A stretch of 64,000 bases of DNA from Candidatus Mediterraneibacter faecipullorum (GTDB taxonomy: Bacteria; Bacillota; Clostridia; Lachnospirales; Lachnospiraceae). Location: contig DWWO01000040.1 of NCBI GenBank assembly GCA_019119675.1, positions 1-64,000 of the forward strand, written 5' to 3'. A model generated the notes under the pieces. It worked only from the letters and a program-made list of their open reading frames with translations, ran no database searches and was not told where the DNA came from. Made by a program: the position numbers and the translations under genes. The first letter of the stretch is position 1. The number at the start of each line of letters is the position of its first letter. This document shows, one piece after another, positions 25,480 through 33,167 of this stretch.

Positions 25480-26556
25480 ATGGTCGTCACAGTAGAGATT
25501 CAAAGGAAACTTGATAATTTCCTTTTAGATATTAATTTCCACAGTGAGTCACGAAGAATTGGCATTCTCGGTGCCTCGGGATGCGGGAAGAGCATGACAC
25601 TTAAGAGCATCGCAGGGATTGAGCTGCCGGATGAGGGGCATATCGAAGTGGAAGGCAGGACTCTGTTTGACAAGAATGAAAAGATAAACCTGAAGCCGCA
25701 GATGAGAAATGTGGGATATCTCTTTCAGAATTATGCCCTGTTTCCGACTATGACAGTGGAGAAAAATATTGCTGCGGGATTAAAGGGCAGTAAGCGGGAG
25801 AAAGAGGCACGTGTCCGTGAGATGGTCGAGAAGTTCCGTCTGCAGGGACTGGAGAAAAGGCTGCCGGGGCAGCTCTCAGGCGGACAGCAGCAGAGAGTGG
25901 CGCTCGCGCGCATTATGGCGTACGAGCCGGATATGATCCTTTTAGACGAGCCGTTTTCCGCTCTTGACATGTATCTGAAAGATCAGCTTCAGCGGGAACT
26001 TGCCGAAATGCTTGCGGACTATGAAGGCACGGTCATCATGGTGTCCCACAACAGGGATGAGGTTTACCGTTTCAGTGAGGAGCTGCTTGTTATTGATCAG
26101 GGGAAGATTGCAGTATCGGGAAAGACGAAAGAGATCTTCCGTGACCCTGTGAGCAGAGAGGCGGCGCGTCTGACCGGGTGCAAAAACTTCTCGAAAGCCC
26201 GCAGGATCGATGCACACACGGTCGAAGCAGAAGACTGGGGAGTCACATTCACGACGGAACGGGAGATACCGGAATACACAGAGTACATCGGCTATCGTGC
26301 GCACGATTTCATTCCGGTCTGGAATACAGAACAGGACGGGGAGGACGGAGCGTATAACGGCGATGGCAGCAGGTGTGACATGCTCAGGTTTAATCTGGAG
26401 AGCAGCGCAGAGCTCCCATTTGAGAAGAACTATTACATAAAGGCAGGGAAGACTGTCTGTTGGTTTGTGCAGAGAGAAAAGGTGAGGGAACTGGAAGAGA
26501 GAGGCATGCCGGATTATCTTGCCTTCGATGAGGAGAAACTTCTGTTTTTGAAATAG
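25480..26556 (+). CDS. modC: Molybdate ABC transporter ATP-binding protein ModC
   Basis: ABC ATPase of 358 residues. Walker A GASGCGKS is near residue 32, the Q-loop in YLFQNYALFPTM, the signature LSGGQQQRVALAR near 128, Walker B ILLDEPFSALD near 150, and the H-loop in VSHNRDEVYRF. A C-terminal domain of about 120 residues (235-358) would hold the regulatory or molybdate-binding part, though it is not a clear MOP repeat. GGAGGTGG sits directly upstream, and only 3 bp separate it from modB. Confidence 0.94.
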   Translation: MVVTVEIQRKLDNFLLDINFHSESRRIGILGASGCGKSMTLKSIAGIELPDEGHIEVEGRTLFDKNEKINLKPQMRNVGYLFQNYALFPTMTVEKNIAAGLKGSKREKEARVREMVEKFRLQGLEKRLPGQLSGGQQQRVALARIMAYEPDMILLDEPFSALDMYLKDQLQRELAEMLADYEGTVIMVSHNRDEVYRFSEELLVIDQGKIAVSGKTKEIFRDPVSREAARLTGCKNFSKARRIDAHTVEAEDWGVTFTTEREIPEYTEYIGYRAHDFIPVWNTEQDGEDGAYNGDGSRCDMLRFNLESSAELPFEKNYYIKAGKTVCWFVQREKVRELEERGMPDYLAFDEEKLLFLK

Positions 26557-26631
26557 TGCGGCTGATTTCCGGGGCTGGATAAAACATGTGAAAAAGACGA
26601 GTTAAATTTTATAAAATAGTATTTACAAGAG

Positions 26632-26712
26632 ACCCTTTCTGCTATATAATCTGCCTTTGGCGTAACAGTTCAGCCGCCTGCTGAACTGTTATGATTATAT
26701 AATAGAAAGGGT
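26632..26712 (+). promoter_or_regulatory. Structured leader that hides the MATE gene's ribosome site
   Basis: A three-way-junction RNA is predicted. The closing stem joins ACCCTTTCT (26632-26640) with AGAAAGGGT (26704-26712) and TATATAATC (26643-26651) with GATTATATA (26693-26701), about 20 bp with one mismatch. Inside lie a 3-bp GCC/GGC hairpin (26653-26661) and an 11-bp stem (26663-26673 with 26681-26691) closing a 7-nt loop. The 3' strand of the closing stem contains the Shine-Dalgarno AAAGGG (26706-26711), eight bases before ATG 26720. This is the layout of a translational switch; it matches no riboswitch class I can name. Confidence 0.65.
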
Positions 26713-26719
26713 ATTTATT

Positions 26720-28093
26720 ATGAAGGCAGTACAGCAGGACATGACATCGGGAAAGCCGATGAAGATCATCATCAATTTTACTCTTCCGATTTTTATCGGC
26801 AATGTATTTCAGCAGTTTTATAATATGGCGGACGCGGTGATCGTCGGTAAGTTTGTCGGTACAGGTGCATTGGCGGCAGTGGGAAGCACAGGCACCATCA
26901 TGTTCCTGATCTATGGCTTTGTCGTCGGGATGACGGCAGGGTTTACTGTGCTGACTGCCCAGAAATTCGGGGCGGGAGATATGCATGCCATGAGGCGGAC
27001 CGTGGCCGGAGCTTCAATCCTGTCGCTGATCATCGGAGCTGTCCTGACGGCGGCATTCATGATCCTCATGAAGCCGTGGCTCACGGTGATGAACACGCCG
27101 GAGGATATATTTGCGGATGCGTATGCTTATATCATGATCATCAGCGGCGGCATTCTGGCACAGATGCTGTATAACCTGCTTGCAAGCATTCTAAGAGCGC
27201 TCGGCAACAGCAAAGTGCCTTTGTATTTCCTGATCCTGTCCGCGCTTCTCAATATCGTACTGGATCTGGTACTCATCATTGTATTTCATATGGGAGCGGC
27301 GGGTGCCGCTGTCGCAACAGTGATCTCCCAGGGAGTATCCGGACTCCTCTGCCTTGTATATATTATAAAGAAGGTCCCGATGCTTCGGATGAGCAGAGAG
27401 GACTGGCATCCGTCAGGCATGCTTTTAAAGACCCAGATCAGGATCGGTATTCCGATGGCGCTTCAATACTCTATTACCGCTATCGGCACGATGATGGTGC
27501 AGTCTTCGCTGAATATTCTGGGATCTACGCTGGTGGCCGCATATACTGCAGCGGGCAAGATCGAGCAGGTTGTGACACAGGCGTATGTGGCGATGGGTAC
27601 GACGATGGCTACATACGGAGCCCAGAATATGGGGGCGGGCAATGTGCCGCGTATCCGGCAGGGATTCAAAGCATGCACGGTCATCGGAATTGTCTATGCA
27701 GTCGTGTCTGCAGCACTTGTTATGACAGTCGGGAAATACATGACATATCTGTTTGTATCCGAGGATGTGGGAGTGATCATGGATTCCGTGAACATATATC
27801 TGTGGTGCGTAGGTATATTCTTTATCCCCCTTGCGGTCGTCAATATTTACAGGAACGGAATCCAGGGTCTGGGATACGGCCTGCTTCCTATGATGGCGGG
27901 CGTAGCGGAACTGGTGGGAAGAGGCGTCGTCGCGGTGATCGCGGCAGGCCGGAAGAGCTATCTGGGCGTGTGTCTGGCGAGCCCGGCAGCCTGGGTGCTT
28001 GCCTCGGTGCTGCTGATCGCTATGTACTATTACATTGTCAAGATCGACCTCAAAAAAATATTCCCGGACAGGAAAGCCGGGAACGATATATAA
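26720..28093 (+). CDS. MATE-family multidrug/toxin efflux protein
   Basis: Cation-coupled exporter of the MATE family, 457 residues with twelve predicted membrane helices in two similar halves. The first half has FTLPIFIGNVFQQFYNMADAVIVGKFVG, the classic MATE start; the second begins near residue 240 with GIPMALQYSITAIG. Such proteins export drugs or metabolites. It lies 160 bp after modC behind the structured leader at 26632-26712, so the exported or sensed compound may be regulatory. The substrate is unknown. Confidence 0.92.
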   Translation: MKAVQQDMTSGKPMKIIINFTLPIFIGNVFQQFYNMADAVIVGKFVGTGALAAVGSTGTIMFLIYGFVVGMTAGFTVLTAQKFGAGDMHAMRRTVAGASILSLIIGAVLTAAFMILMKPWLTVMNTPEDIFADAYAYIMIISGGILAQMLYNLLASILRALGNSKVPLYFLILSALLNIVLDLVLIIVFHMGAAGAAVATVISQGVSGLLCLVYIIKKVPMLRMSREDWHPSGMLLKTQIRIGIPMALQYSITAIGTMMVQSSLNILGSTLVAAYTAAGKIEQVVTQAYVAMGTTMATYGAQNMGAGNVPRIRQGFKACTVIGIVYAVVSAALVMTVGKYMTYLFVSEDVGVIMDSVNIYLWCVGIFFIPLAVVNIYRNGIQGLGYGLLPMMAGVAELVGRGVVAVIAAGRKSYLGVCLASPAAWVLASVLLIAMYYYIVKIDLKKIFPDRKAGNDI

Positions 28094-28146
28094 GAACGCT
28101 TTTTAAAAGCTGTAATTTTTAGTCGAAGTCCAATGGCCATACGAAC

Positions 28147-28178
28147 GGCTGTCCATACAGCCATTGTCTTCTTTGTTT
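28147..28178 (+). terminator. Terminator after the MATE gene
   Basis: GGCTGT (28147-28152), loop CCAT and ACAGCC (28157-28162) form a 6-bp stem. An outer AATGGC/GCCATT pairing and a T-rich tail extend to 28178. Confidence 0.65.
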
Positions 28179-28293
28179 TCATGTATTAAGGATAGCAGAG
28201 AAATGTGAATCCATTGTGACAATATATGGAAGAAAAATTAAAAAGTCTAAAAAGAAAATAAACTTACGAAAGAACAGTATCAAAGGCACAGGT

Positions 28294-28593
28294 TCAGATA
28301 ATATGCATCATATTCTGGGCAGCTTTTGTCCACCGCTCTTTCTCTGTTTCATAGCGCTCTTTCAGCCAGGCAACCGCCTGATCCATACCCTCGTCAGAGA
28401 GGGGGAAAGTGGCGCTTTCTTTCTCTTCATCAGGGGTCTGTTCAAAGCACCACGGTTCCGGGTAGACCCAGACAGTAAACGTAGTGCTGTTCTTCCCGTC
28501 ATCTCCGTTCATAAAATACCGCATGCCGTGATGGCTGCCGGAGAACGGTTCTTTTTTGAGGCCGCTATAAGGTACAAGTCTTTTATCGATCAT
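28294..28593 (-). CDS. Conserved small protein of unknown function
   Basis: Soluble acidic protein of 99 residues starting MIDKRLVPYSGLKKEPFSG. It has many aromatic residues in the centre (TFTVWVYPEPWCFEQTP) and a helical C-terminus (AVAWLKERYETEKERW). No motif of known activity is seen. AAAGGAT lies upstream of the ATG at 28593. It follows the broken substrate-binding gene on the same strand, separated by that gene's terminator, so it is probably a separate unit. Confidence 0.7.
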   Translation of the reverse strand: MIDKRLVPYSGLKKEPFSGSHHGMRYFMNGDDGKNSTTFTVWVYPEPWCFEQTPDEEKESATFPLSDEGMDQAVAWLKERYETEKERWTKAAQNMMHII

Positions 28594-28627
28594 AAGATAT
28601 AGAATCCTTTCTGTCCTGCAAATAAAT

Positions 28628-28658
28628 ATCAGGATGGAATTGATACTTCCATCCTGAT
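28628..28658 (-). terminator. Terminator of the disrupted substrate-binding protein gene
   Basis: ATCAGGATGGAA (28628-28639) and TTCCATCCTGAT (28647-28658) form a perfect 12-bp stem with a 7-nt loop. On the minus strand it is followed by ATATTTATTTG. Confidence 0.8.
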
Positions 28659-28665
28659 CATTATA

Positions 28666-29233
28666 TCACTGAGCAGCGATCGCTGCAAACTGTGTCGTTA
28701 CAAGATCATCATAAGGCACGCGCTCCTCCAGTTCTCCGGCACTCTCGAGGATATCCTGAAGAAGATCAAAGCTGCTCTGCTCAAAGATCAGATTGCTCTT
28801 CCATGTGTCCTGATCATAATAGCGCGTTACGATCGTAGTGATCGTCTCCAGATCAGCCTCCGGGAACTGCGGTTCTATAATAGCAGCGATTTCCCCGGGT
28901 GTGTGGGACTGGACATAATCCATTCCTTTCTGGAGTGCATTTGTAAATCCCTGAATGATGTCAGGATTCTCATCGATGTAGCTCTTCTTCGCGCTGAACG
29001 CCGTGTAGGGCACATAACCGCTGTCTTCGCCGAGGGAAGCGACTACATAGCCTTCACCCTCGGATTCGAGCGTTGTGGCGCCCGGCTCAAACTCGACCGT
29101 GAACTCTCCCTGCCCCTCTGCAAATGCAGCAGCAGTGGAGCCGAAGTCAATGTTCTGGTTGATCTCAAGATCTGTCTCAGGGTCGATACCGTTTTCTTTC
29201 AGGATATACTCAAATACCATTTCCGGCATACCG
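28666..29233 (-). pseudogene. C-terminal half of a NitT/TauT-type substrate-binding lipoprotein
   Basis: The frame from the junction reads GGMPEMVFEYILKENGIDPETDL and runs to a stop at 28666. This is the second half of an SsuA/TauA/NMT1-like periplasmic binding protein. The first half is at 48904-49425. The two were separated by the element whose left end is at 29234. ATG 29229 could in principle start translation, but without a signal peptide the product would not function as a binding protein. Confidence 0.9.
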
Positions 29234-31159
29234 CCTGTCGTTCGCTACATCATGTAAATCATGGGCATATATTGATCCATCATTATTTTTTGCCAGTTTT
29301 TCGTGGTAAAAATCATCCATTACCTTCTGTAATTCTTCTTTTGTTTTAACAATGGTATATGGTTTCAATGAGTTATCACTTGGTTCTACGATACCCATAT
29401 CCATCATGAGTCCAATATAGGGCAATACACTTCTCTTGGATTTTGGATATCCTAAATCAGTAAGTGCCTTTGATAAATATTTTGCGGAGGTGTAACCTCT
29501 TTCATCTTCATAAATCAGTCTCATAGTATGGTAAATGATTTCGTTCTCACGACGATTCATTTCCTGTGCCGGACTATACTTGATCAGACCAGACAGACCA
29601 TATTTTAATTCGATTTCAGGAAGTCCATCTTCATCCACTTCGATACGTTCGATTAGGATTTCAATATCCTTACGGTCAAGAATACCATTTTCAATAATTT
29701 TATCAACCACCTGTAATGCATTCTGGAGTTTATCTTTTACATCTTCATTCTCCAGACTGGTATCATTTAATTCACTTAATTGCATTTCCAGTCCATGAAT
29801 CTGTGAAAGAATATCTTGCTGCAATGCATCATAGGTTTCATTGACAATATCCTCATTCCCGTGAGCGTTGGATAAATCTCTAACTTTCTGAGTAAAAAGA
29901 ACTTTCAGTTGTTTCTTTCGTTCGTCAATCTGATTTTGAATTTCGGAACGCTTTTCTTCAACCGTTCTTTTTTCAGAATCGAAATCCTTCATATCATAGG
30001 TGGCAATAACTTCGCAGAGTGAATCACGACAGAGCTTGATGTAAGTTACAACATCTTCCATCAGATCTTCTTCTTCGATAAGATGTGATTTTGAACAATA
30101 ACGTTTGCCCTTGGTGTTGTATGTGGTACAGATATAATATTTGCGTTCTCTACTGGAAGTTGTTCTTCTGATTGGAGTCAAACGCCTTCCACAATCTTTA
30201 CAAAAGAGGCAACTTCCAAATGGATTCGGTATCTCAGAACCAATCCATTGCCCACGACTGCCACGATAATTGTTCTTGACACGTTTTTCCTTCATATCCT
30301 GAATTAGATCAAAAGAAGCTTTGTCAATGATGGCTGGATGATGGTTTTCAAAAACATACTGTTCATCCTTTGGAACACGTTTGTCTTTCCCGTGAACAGT
30401 AGAACGAGCACGTTTTCGCAAACGTAAAGTTCCGATATAAAAATCATTTCCAAGCATATCTTTGACCATAGAGTCAGACCACACTGTTACAATCTGACGT
30501 TTTGTGATTTTGCCTTCTTCCAGTTCACGCTCATGGCGAACCATAGAAGGTGTTGGAACTTTATTTTCAGTCAGATAATTGGCAATCATGCGATAGCCGG
30601 AGCCTTTCAGATAAAGGTCATAGACCATCTTCACATATTCTGCTTCTTTCGGTATGATTTCTATTTTGGATTTGTCTATTTCATTTCTTTTATATCCAAA
30701 TGGTGGCTGTGTCATCAATATTCCCTCTTTTTGACGAGCTTCAAGAGCACGTTTGATTTTTCTGCTGATATCTTTTACATATTTTTCATTATACCACGTT
30801 GTGATACCGATTGTATCATCATCATCGGTTTCTGAATTATAATTTGTATCAACAACAATCAGTTCTTTTTTTCGCTCTTTAAAATCTTCCAAAAGAAGGA
30901 GCACTTTTGCATTGTGACGTCCAACGCGTGAAAGGTCTTTTACAAACACTCGATCAATGTCTTTATCCAAATCATCCATTAACTGGTTAAGTCCAGGTCT
31001 ATTAAAAATATAACCTGAAACGCCATCATCTTCATACCAGCGGTCGATAACCATGTTACATTCTGCCGCAAATTGGCTAATAATTAATTTCTGATTTTCG
31101 ATAGAAACATAATTTCGTTTGTCATCATCTCTTGATAGACGTACATATCCAACATTCAT
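29210..31159 (-). CDS. Large serine recombinase of the integrative element
   Basis: Site-specific integrase/excisionase of 649 residues. The catalytic serine is Ser9 in YVRLSRDDD, and the resolvase core runs to about residue 150 (FVKDLSRVGRHNAKVLLLLEDF). The recombinase domain follows (KEAEYVKMVYDLYLKGSGYRMIA), then a zinc ribbon (CLFCKDCGRRL ... YCSKSH) and a coiled-coil region near residues 385-460. The last seven codons are host DNA: the gene runs across attL and stops inside the target gene at 29210. It is the element's own enzyme. GGAAGTGAG precedes ATG 31159. Confidence 0.95.
   Translation of the reverse strand: MNVGYVRLSRDDDKRNYVSIENQKLIISQFAAECNMVIDRWYEDDGVSGYIFNRPGLNQLMDDLDKDIDRVFVKDLSRVGRHNAKVLLLLEDFKERKKELIVVDTNYNSETDDDDTIGITTWYNEKYVKDISRKIKRALEARQKEGILMTQPPFGYKRNEIDKSKIEIIPKEAEYVKMVYDLYLKGSGYRMIANYLTENKVPTPSMVRHERELEEGKITKRQIVTVWSDSMVKDMLGNDFYIGTLRLRKRARSTVHGKDKRVPKDEQYVFENHHPAIIDKASFDLIQDMKEKRVKNNYRGSRGQWIGSEIPNPFGSCLFCKDCGRRLTPIRRTTSSRERKYYICTTYNTKGKRYCSKSHLIEEEDLMEDVVTYIKLCRDSLCEVIATYDMKDFDSEKRTVEEKRSEIQNQIDERKKQLKVLFTQKVRDLSNAHGNEDIVNETYDALQQDILSQIHGLEMQLSELNDTSLENEDVKDKLQNALQVVDKIIENGILDRKDIEILIERIEVDEDGLPEIELKYGLSGLIKYSPAQEMNRRENEIIYHTMRLIYEDERGYTSAKYLSKALTDLGYPKSKRSVLPYIGLMMDMGIVEPSDNSLKPYTIVKTKEELQKVMDDFYHEKLAKNNDGSIYAHDLHDVANDRRYAGNGI
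29234..29264. other. attL of the serine-recombinase element
   Basis: The core CC (29234-29235) is followed by TGTCGTTCGCTACATC and then ATGTAAATCATG. The reverse complement of the right end shows the same pattern after its core (TGTTGTTCACTA, ATGTAAATCTTG). This gives a symmetric attP typical of large serine recombinases. Confidence 0.85.
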
Positions 31160-31237
31160 AAACTCACTTCCTTTCTTTATATGAAATATATTAACATGAA
31201 TAATGTAAATATAGAATATATTTAGGAAGAAAATTTA

Positions 31238-31426
31238 TCAACTGCTCGTGTTACAGTAGTGATTTTTGATTACTGCCTTTAAGCCATCGTGAATATTCTT
31301 ATCATTCTGCCCATCCAAATATGTGACAACTCGAAATCCCAGTTTCCTATATTTTTCCTTTGCTGTTTCAAAATCTTCTTGTGTAGAAAAATCATTTTTC
31401 CAAAGATAATAGGTTGGTTTACTCAA
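31238..31426 (-). CDS. Small protein upstream of the recombinase
   Basis: Protein of 62 residues (MSKPTYYLWKNDFSTQEDF...) with a mixed alpha/beta pattern and no membrane segment. It starts at TTG 31426; an in-frame stop just upstream rules out a longer form. It lies 78 bp before the recombinase on the same strand, a typical place for an accessory or excision-directionality protein. That role is only a guess from position. Confidence 0.55.
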   Translation of the reverse strand: MSKPTYYLWKNDFSTQEDFETAKEKYRKLGFRVVTYLDGQNDKNIHDGLKAVIKNHYCNTSS

Positions 31427-31744
31427 GTGTTATCACATCCTCTCTGCCTTATCGTTATTGTATGAATCCCTGTTCCTATTGGTGCAAGTCCCATTTGCAG
31501 CTTTATCGATTGAGCCGAGATTCCAGTTTCTTTGGTGAACGGTCTTTCACGTTCCTCTTATGGACTTATCCATAACTCGCCGTTTTAGTGCCGAGCCTCC
31601 CCGATCGTCTATCTTAGAAGTGAGTGTCATTATATGCTTACCGCCGATTCCGGTTTCTCTAATTGTCAAGGTGCGAAAGCAATTTCTGCTTTTGATAAGG
31701 TGAGGATAACACGAATTTTTGAAGTGCCTTGAATATTGACGGCG

Positions 31745-31793
31745 ATTGCAATTTGGCAATGACGGAGGGATGAAAAATTGCAAATTTGCAATT
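31745..31793. promoter_or_regulatory. Paired palindromic operators
   Basis: A perfect 18-bp palindrome, AATTGCAAATTTGCAATT (31776-31793), is preceded by an imperfect version, ATTGCAATTTGGCAAT (31745-31760). Their centres are 32 bp apart, about three helical turns. The right one overlaps the -35 box of the promoter at 31792-31820. The XRE protein at 32342-33157 is the likely binder. Confidence 0.65.
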
Positions 31794-31820
31794 GTGGTAG
31801 AGGGTTAGATGCGATATGAT
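31792..31820 (+). promoter_or_regulatory. Promoter for the GNAT-XRE-exonuclease unit
   Basis: TTGTGG (31792-31797), 17-bp spacer and TATGAT (31815-31820), about 35 bp before ATG 31855. It overlaps the palindrome at 31776-31793. Confidence 0.55.
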
Positions 31821-31854
31821 ATAAGAAACTGAGTTATTGTTGAGGTAAGCAATT

Positions 31855-32316
31855 ATGGAATTGAATTATAAAAAAGCGGTCCTTGAGGATATAGAAATAC
31901 TAACGGAAACCAGAATTACCGTTCTTCGTGCTGCAAATCAGCTTAGTGATGATATGGATATGTCTTATGTTAAGGAACAATCGTATCTATATTATCAAAA
32001 ATCTCTTTTGGAAAATAACCATGTGGCATACTTGGTTTTTGATGGTCACGAATTTGTTGGTGCAGGTGGGATAAGTTTTTTTCAGGTAATGCCTACGTTT
32101 CATAATCCAACAGGCAAAAAGGCATACATAATGAATATGTATACAAAGCCGGAATATCGAAGAAAAGGAATTGCTTATAAAACGTTGGATTTATTGGTCG
32201 CTGAAGCAAAACAGAGAGGAATACATGCAATCTCTCTTGAAGCAACAAATATGGGAAAACCATTATATGAGAAATATGGATTCACTAAGATGAATGATGA
32301 AATGGAATTGCAATAA
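31855..32316 (+). CDS. GNAT-family N-acetyltransferase
   Basis: Acetyl-CoA-dependent acetyltransferase of 153 residues. The acetyl-CoA-binding motif A is visible: NMYTKPEYRRKGIAYKTLDLL (about residues 95-115), with the R/QxxGxG/A pattern RRKGIA. The terminal strand is YEKYGFTKM. The substrate is unknown; relatives modify small molecules, antibiotics or proteins. GAGGTAA precedes ATG 31855. It is the first gene of a rightward unit with the XRE regulator. Confidence 0.88.
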   Translation: MELNYKKAVLEDIEILTETRITVLRAANQLSDDMDMSYVKEQSYLYYQKSLLENNHVAYLVFDGHEFVGAGGISFFQVMPTFHNPTGKKAYIMNMYTKPEYRRKGIAYKTLDLLVAEAKQRGIHAISLEATNMGKPLYEKYGFTKMNDEMELQ

Positions 32317-32341
32317 TAAGTTACATGGAAAGGATGATGTT

Positions 32342-33157
32342 ATGAAATCATTGCCAGCGGATAACATTTATCAAAGATTATGTGATCTTCGTAACGGAAC
32401 TGGGAAATCACAAAAAGAAGTTGCAGATGAATTAAATATCCAGGCATCGGTATTAAGTCGAATTGAACGTGGAGAAACAAAATCAGTCAGTCATGATTTG
32501 GTTATAAAATTTGCAGAATATTATAATGTGTCAACGGATTATTTACTTTGCATATCAGATGTTCGTATTAGAAGGAATGTTGAGTTGGAAGAATTAGGAC
32601 TGACCAATAAAGCGCTGCTTCAACTATTGCAAGGAAAAGTAAATGGAAGTTTACTAAGTAAAATGTTAGAACATCCATATTTTCCTGTACTTCTTGATAT
32701 TGTTAATGCTTATTTTACAGAAGCTCATAACACTGGTTTTGCTAGTAGAAATGCAATTATAGATATAGGAACTGCAAATATAAAAGATTTTATAAAGGAA
32801 CATCCGGAACATAGAATCGAAGGACAGCATGATATTCGTAGACTTAATGCAGAAAAGGTTACTGGAACCGAGGCTGATCTTGAAAAAATCAAAAGCATTT
32901 TCCTGTCCATGCTGAAAGATATTAAGAAAGAATATGATGTACCACAACAAGATATCAGTACAGAAGAATTAAAAAATCAAATAGTCACTATGAAAAAACA
33001 GGCAATATTTCAGAAAAAGAAGAAGCCAAGTTTTAACGAAAATGATATGTCAAGAATTGTTATGGGGATGTTTCAAAGTATGGGGATGGACTTGGATGAG
33101 TATGAACAGGAAATGTTTCACAAAATGATGGTGCATATGTTACAGAGGAAAAGATAG
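32342..33157 (+). CDS. XRE-family regulator of the element
   Basis: Regulator of 271 residues. Residues 1-75 are an XRE helix-turn-helix (SQKEVADELNIQASVLSRIERGETKSVS). The rest is helical with no recognised ligand domain and ends with an acidic/methionine-rich helix (MFQSMGMDLDEYEQEMFHKMMVHML). The longer frame from 32294 overlaps the acetyltransferase gene; ATG 32342, preceded by GGAAAGG, is the better start. It probably binds the palindromes at 31745-31793. Confidence 0.82.
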   Translation: MKSLPADNIYQRLCDLRNGTGKSQKEVADELNIQASVLSRIERGETKSVSHDLVIKFAEYYNVSTDYLLCISDVRIRRNVELEELGLTNKALLQLLQGKVNGSLLSKMLEHPYFPVLLDIVNAYFTEAHNTGFASRNAIIDIGTANIKDFIKEHPEHRIEGQHDIRRLNAEKVTGTEADLEKIKSIFLSMLKDIKKEYDVPQQDISTEELKNQIVTMKKQAIFQKKKKPSFNENDMSRIVMGMFQSMGMDLDEYEQEMFHKMMVHMLQRKR

Positions 33158-33167
33158 GAGATTTGAG

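Larger units (their letters stand above)
31427..31854. other. Control region between divergent element genes
   Basis: A 428-bp non-coding stretch between the leftward recombinase unit and the rightward acetyltransferase-regulator-exonuclease unit. It contains two related palindromes (31745-31793) and a promoter (31792-31820). Two similar segments, GAGATTCCAGTTTCTTTGG (near 31519) and CCGATTCCGGTTTCTCTAA (near 31643), occur in the left part and are unexplained. Confidence 0.5.

Noticed and set aside
26632..26712. Purine riboswitch upstream of the MATE gene
   Set aside because: A three-way junction is present, but the inner stems are 3 and 11 bp and lack the paired 7-nt loops and conserved junction bases of the purine class.
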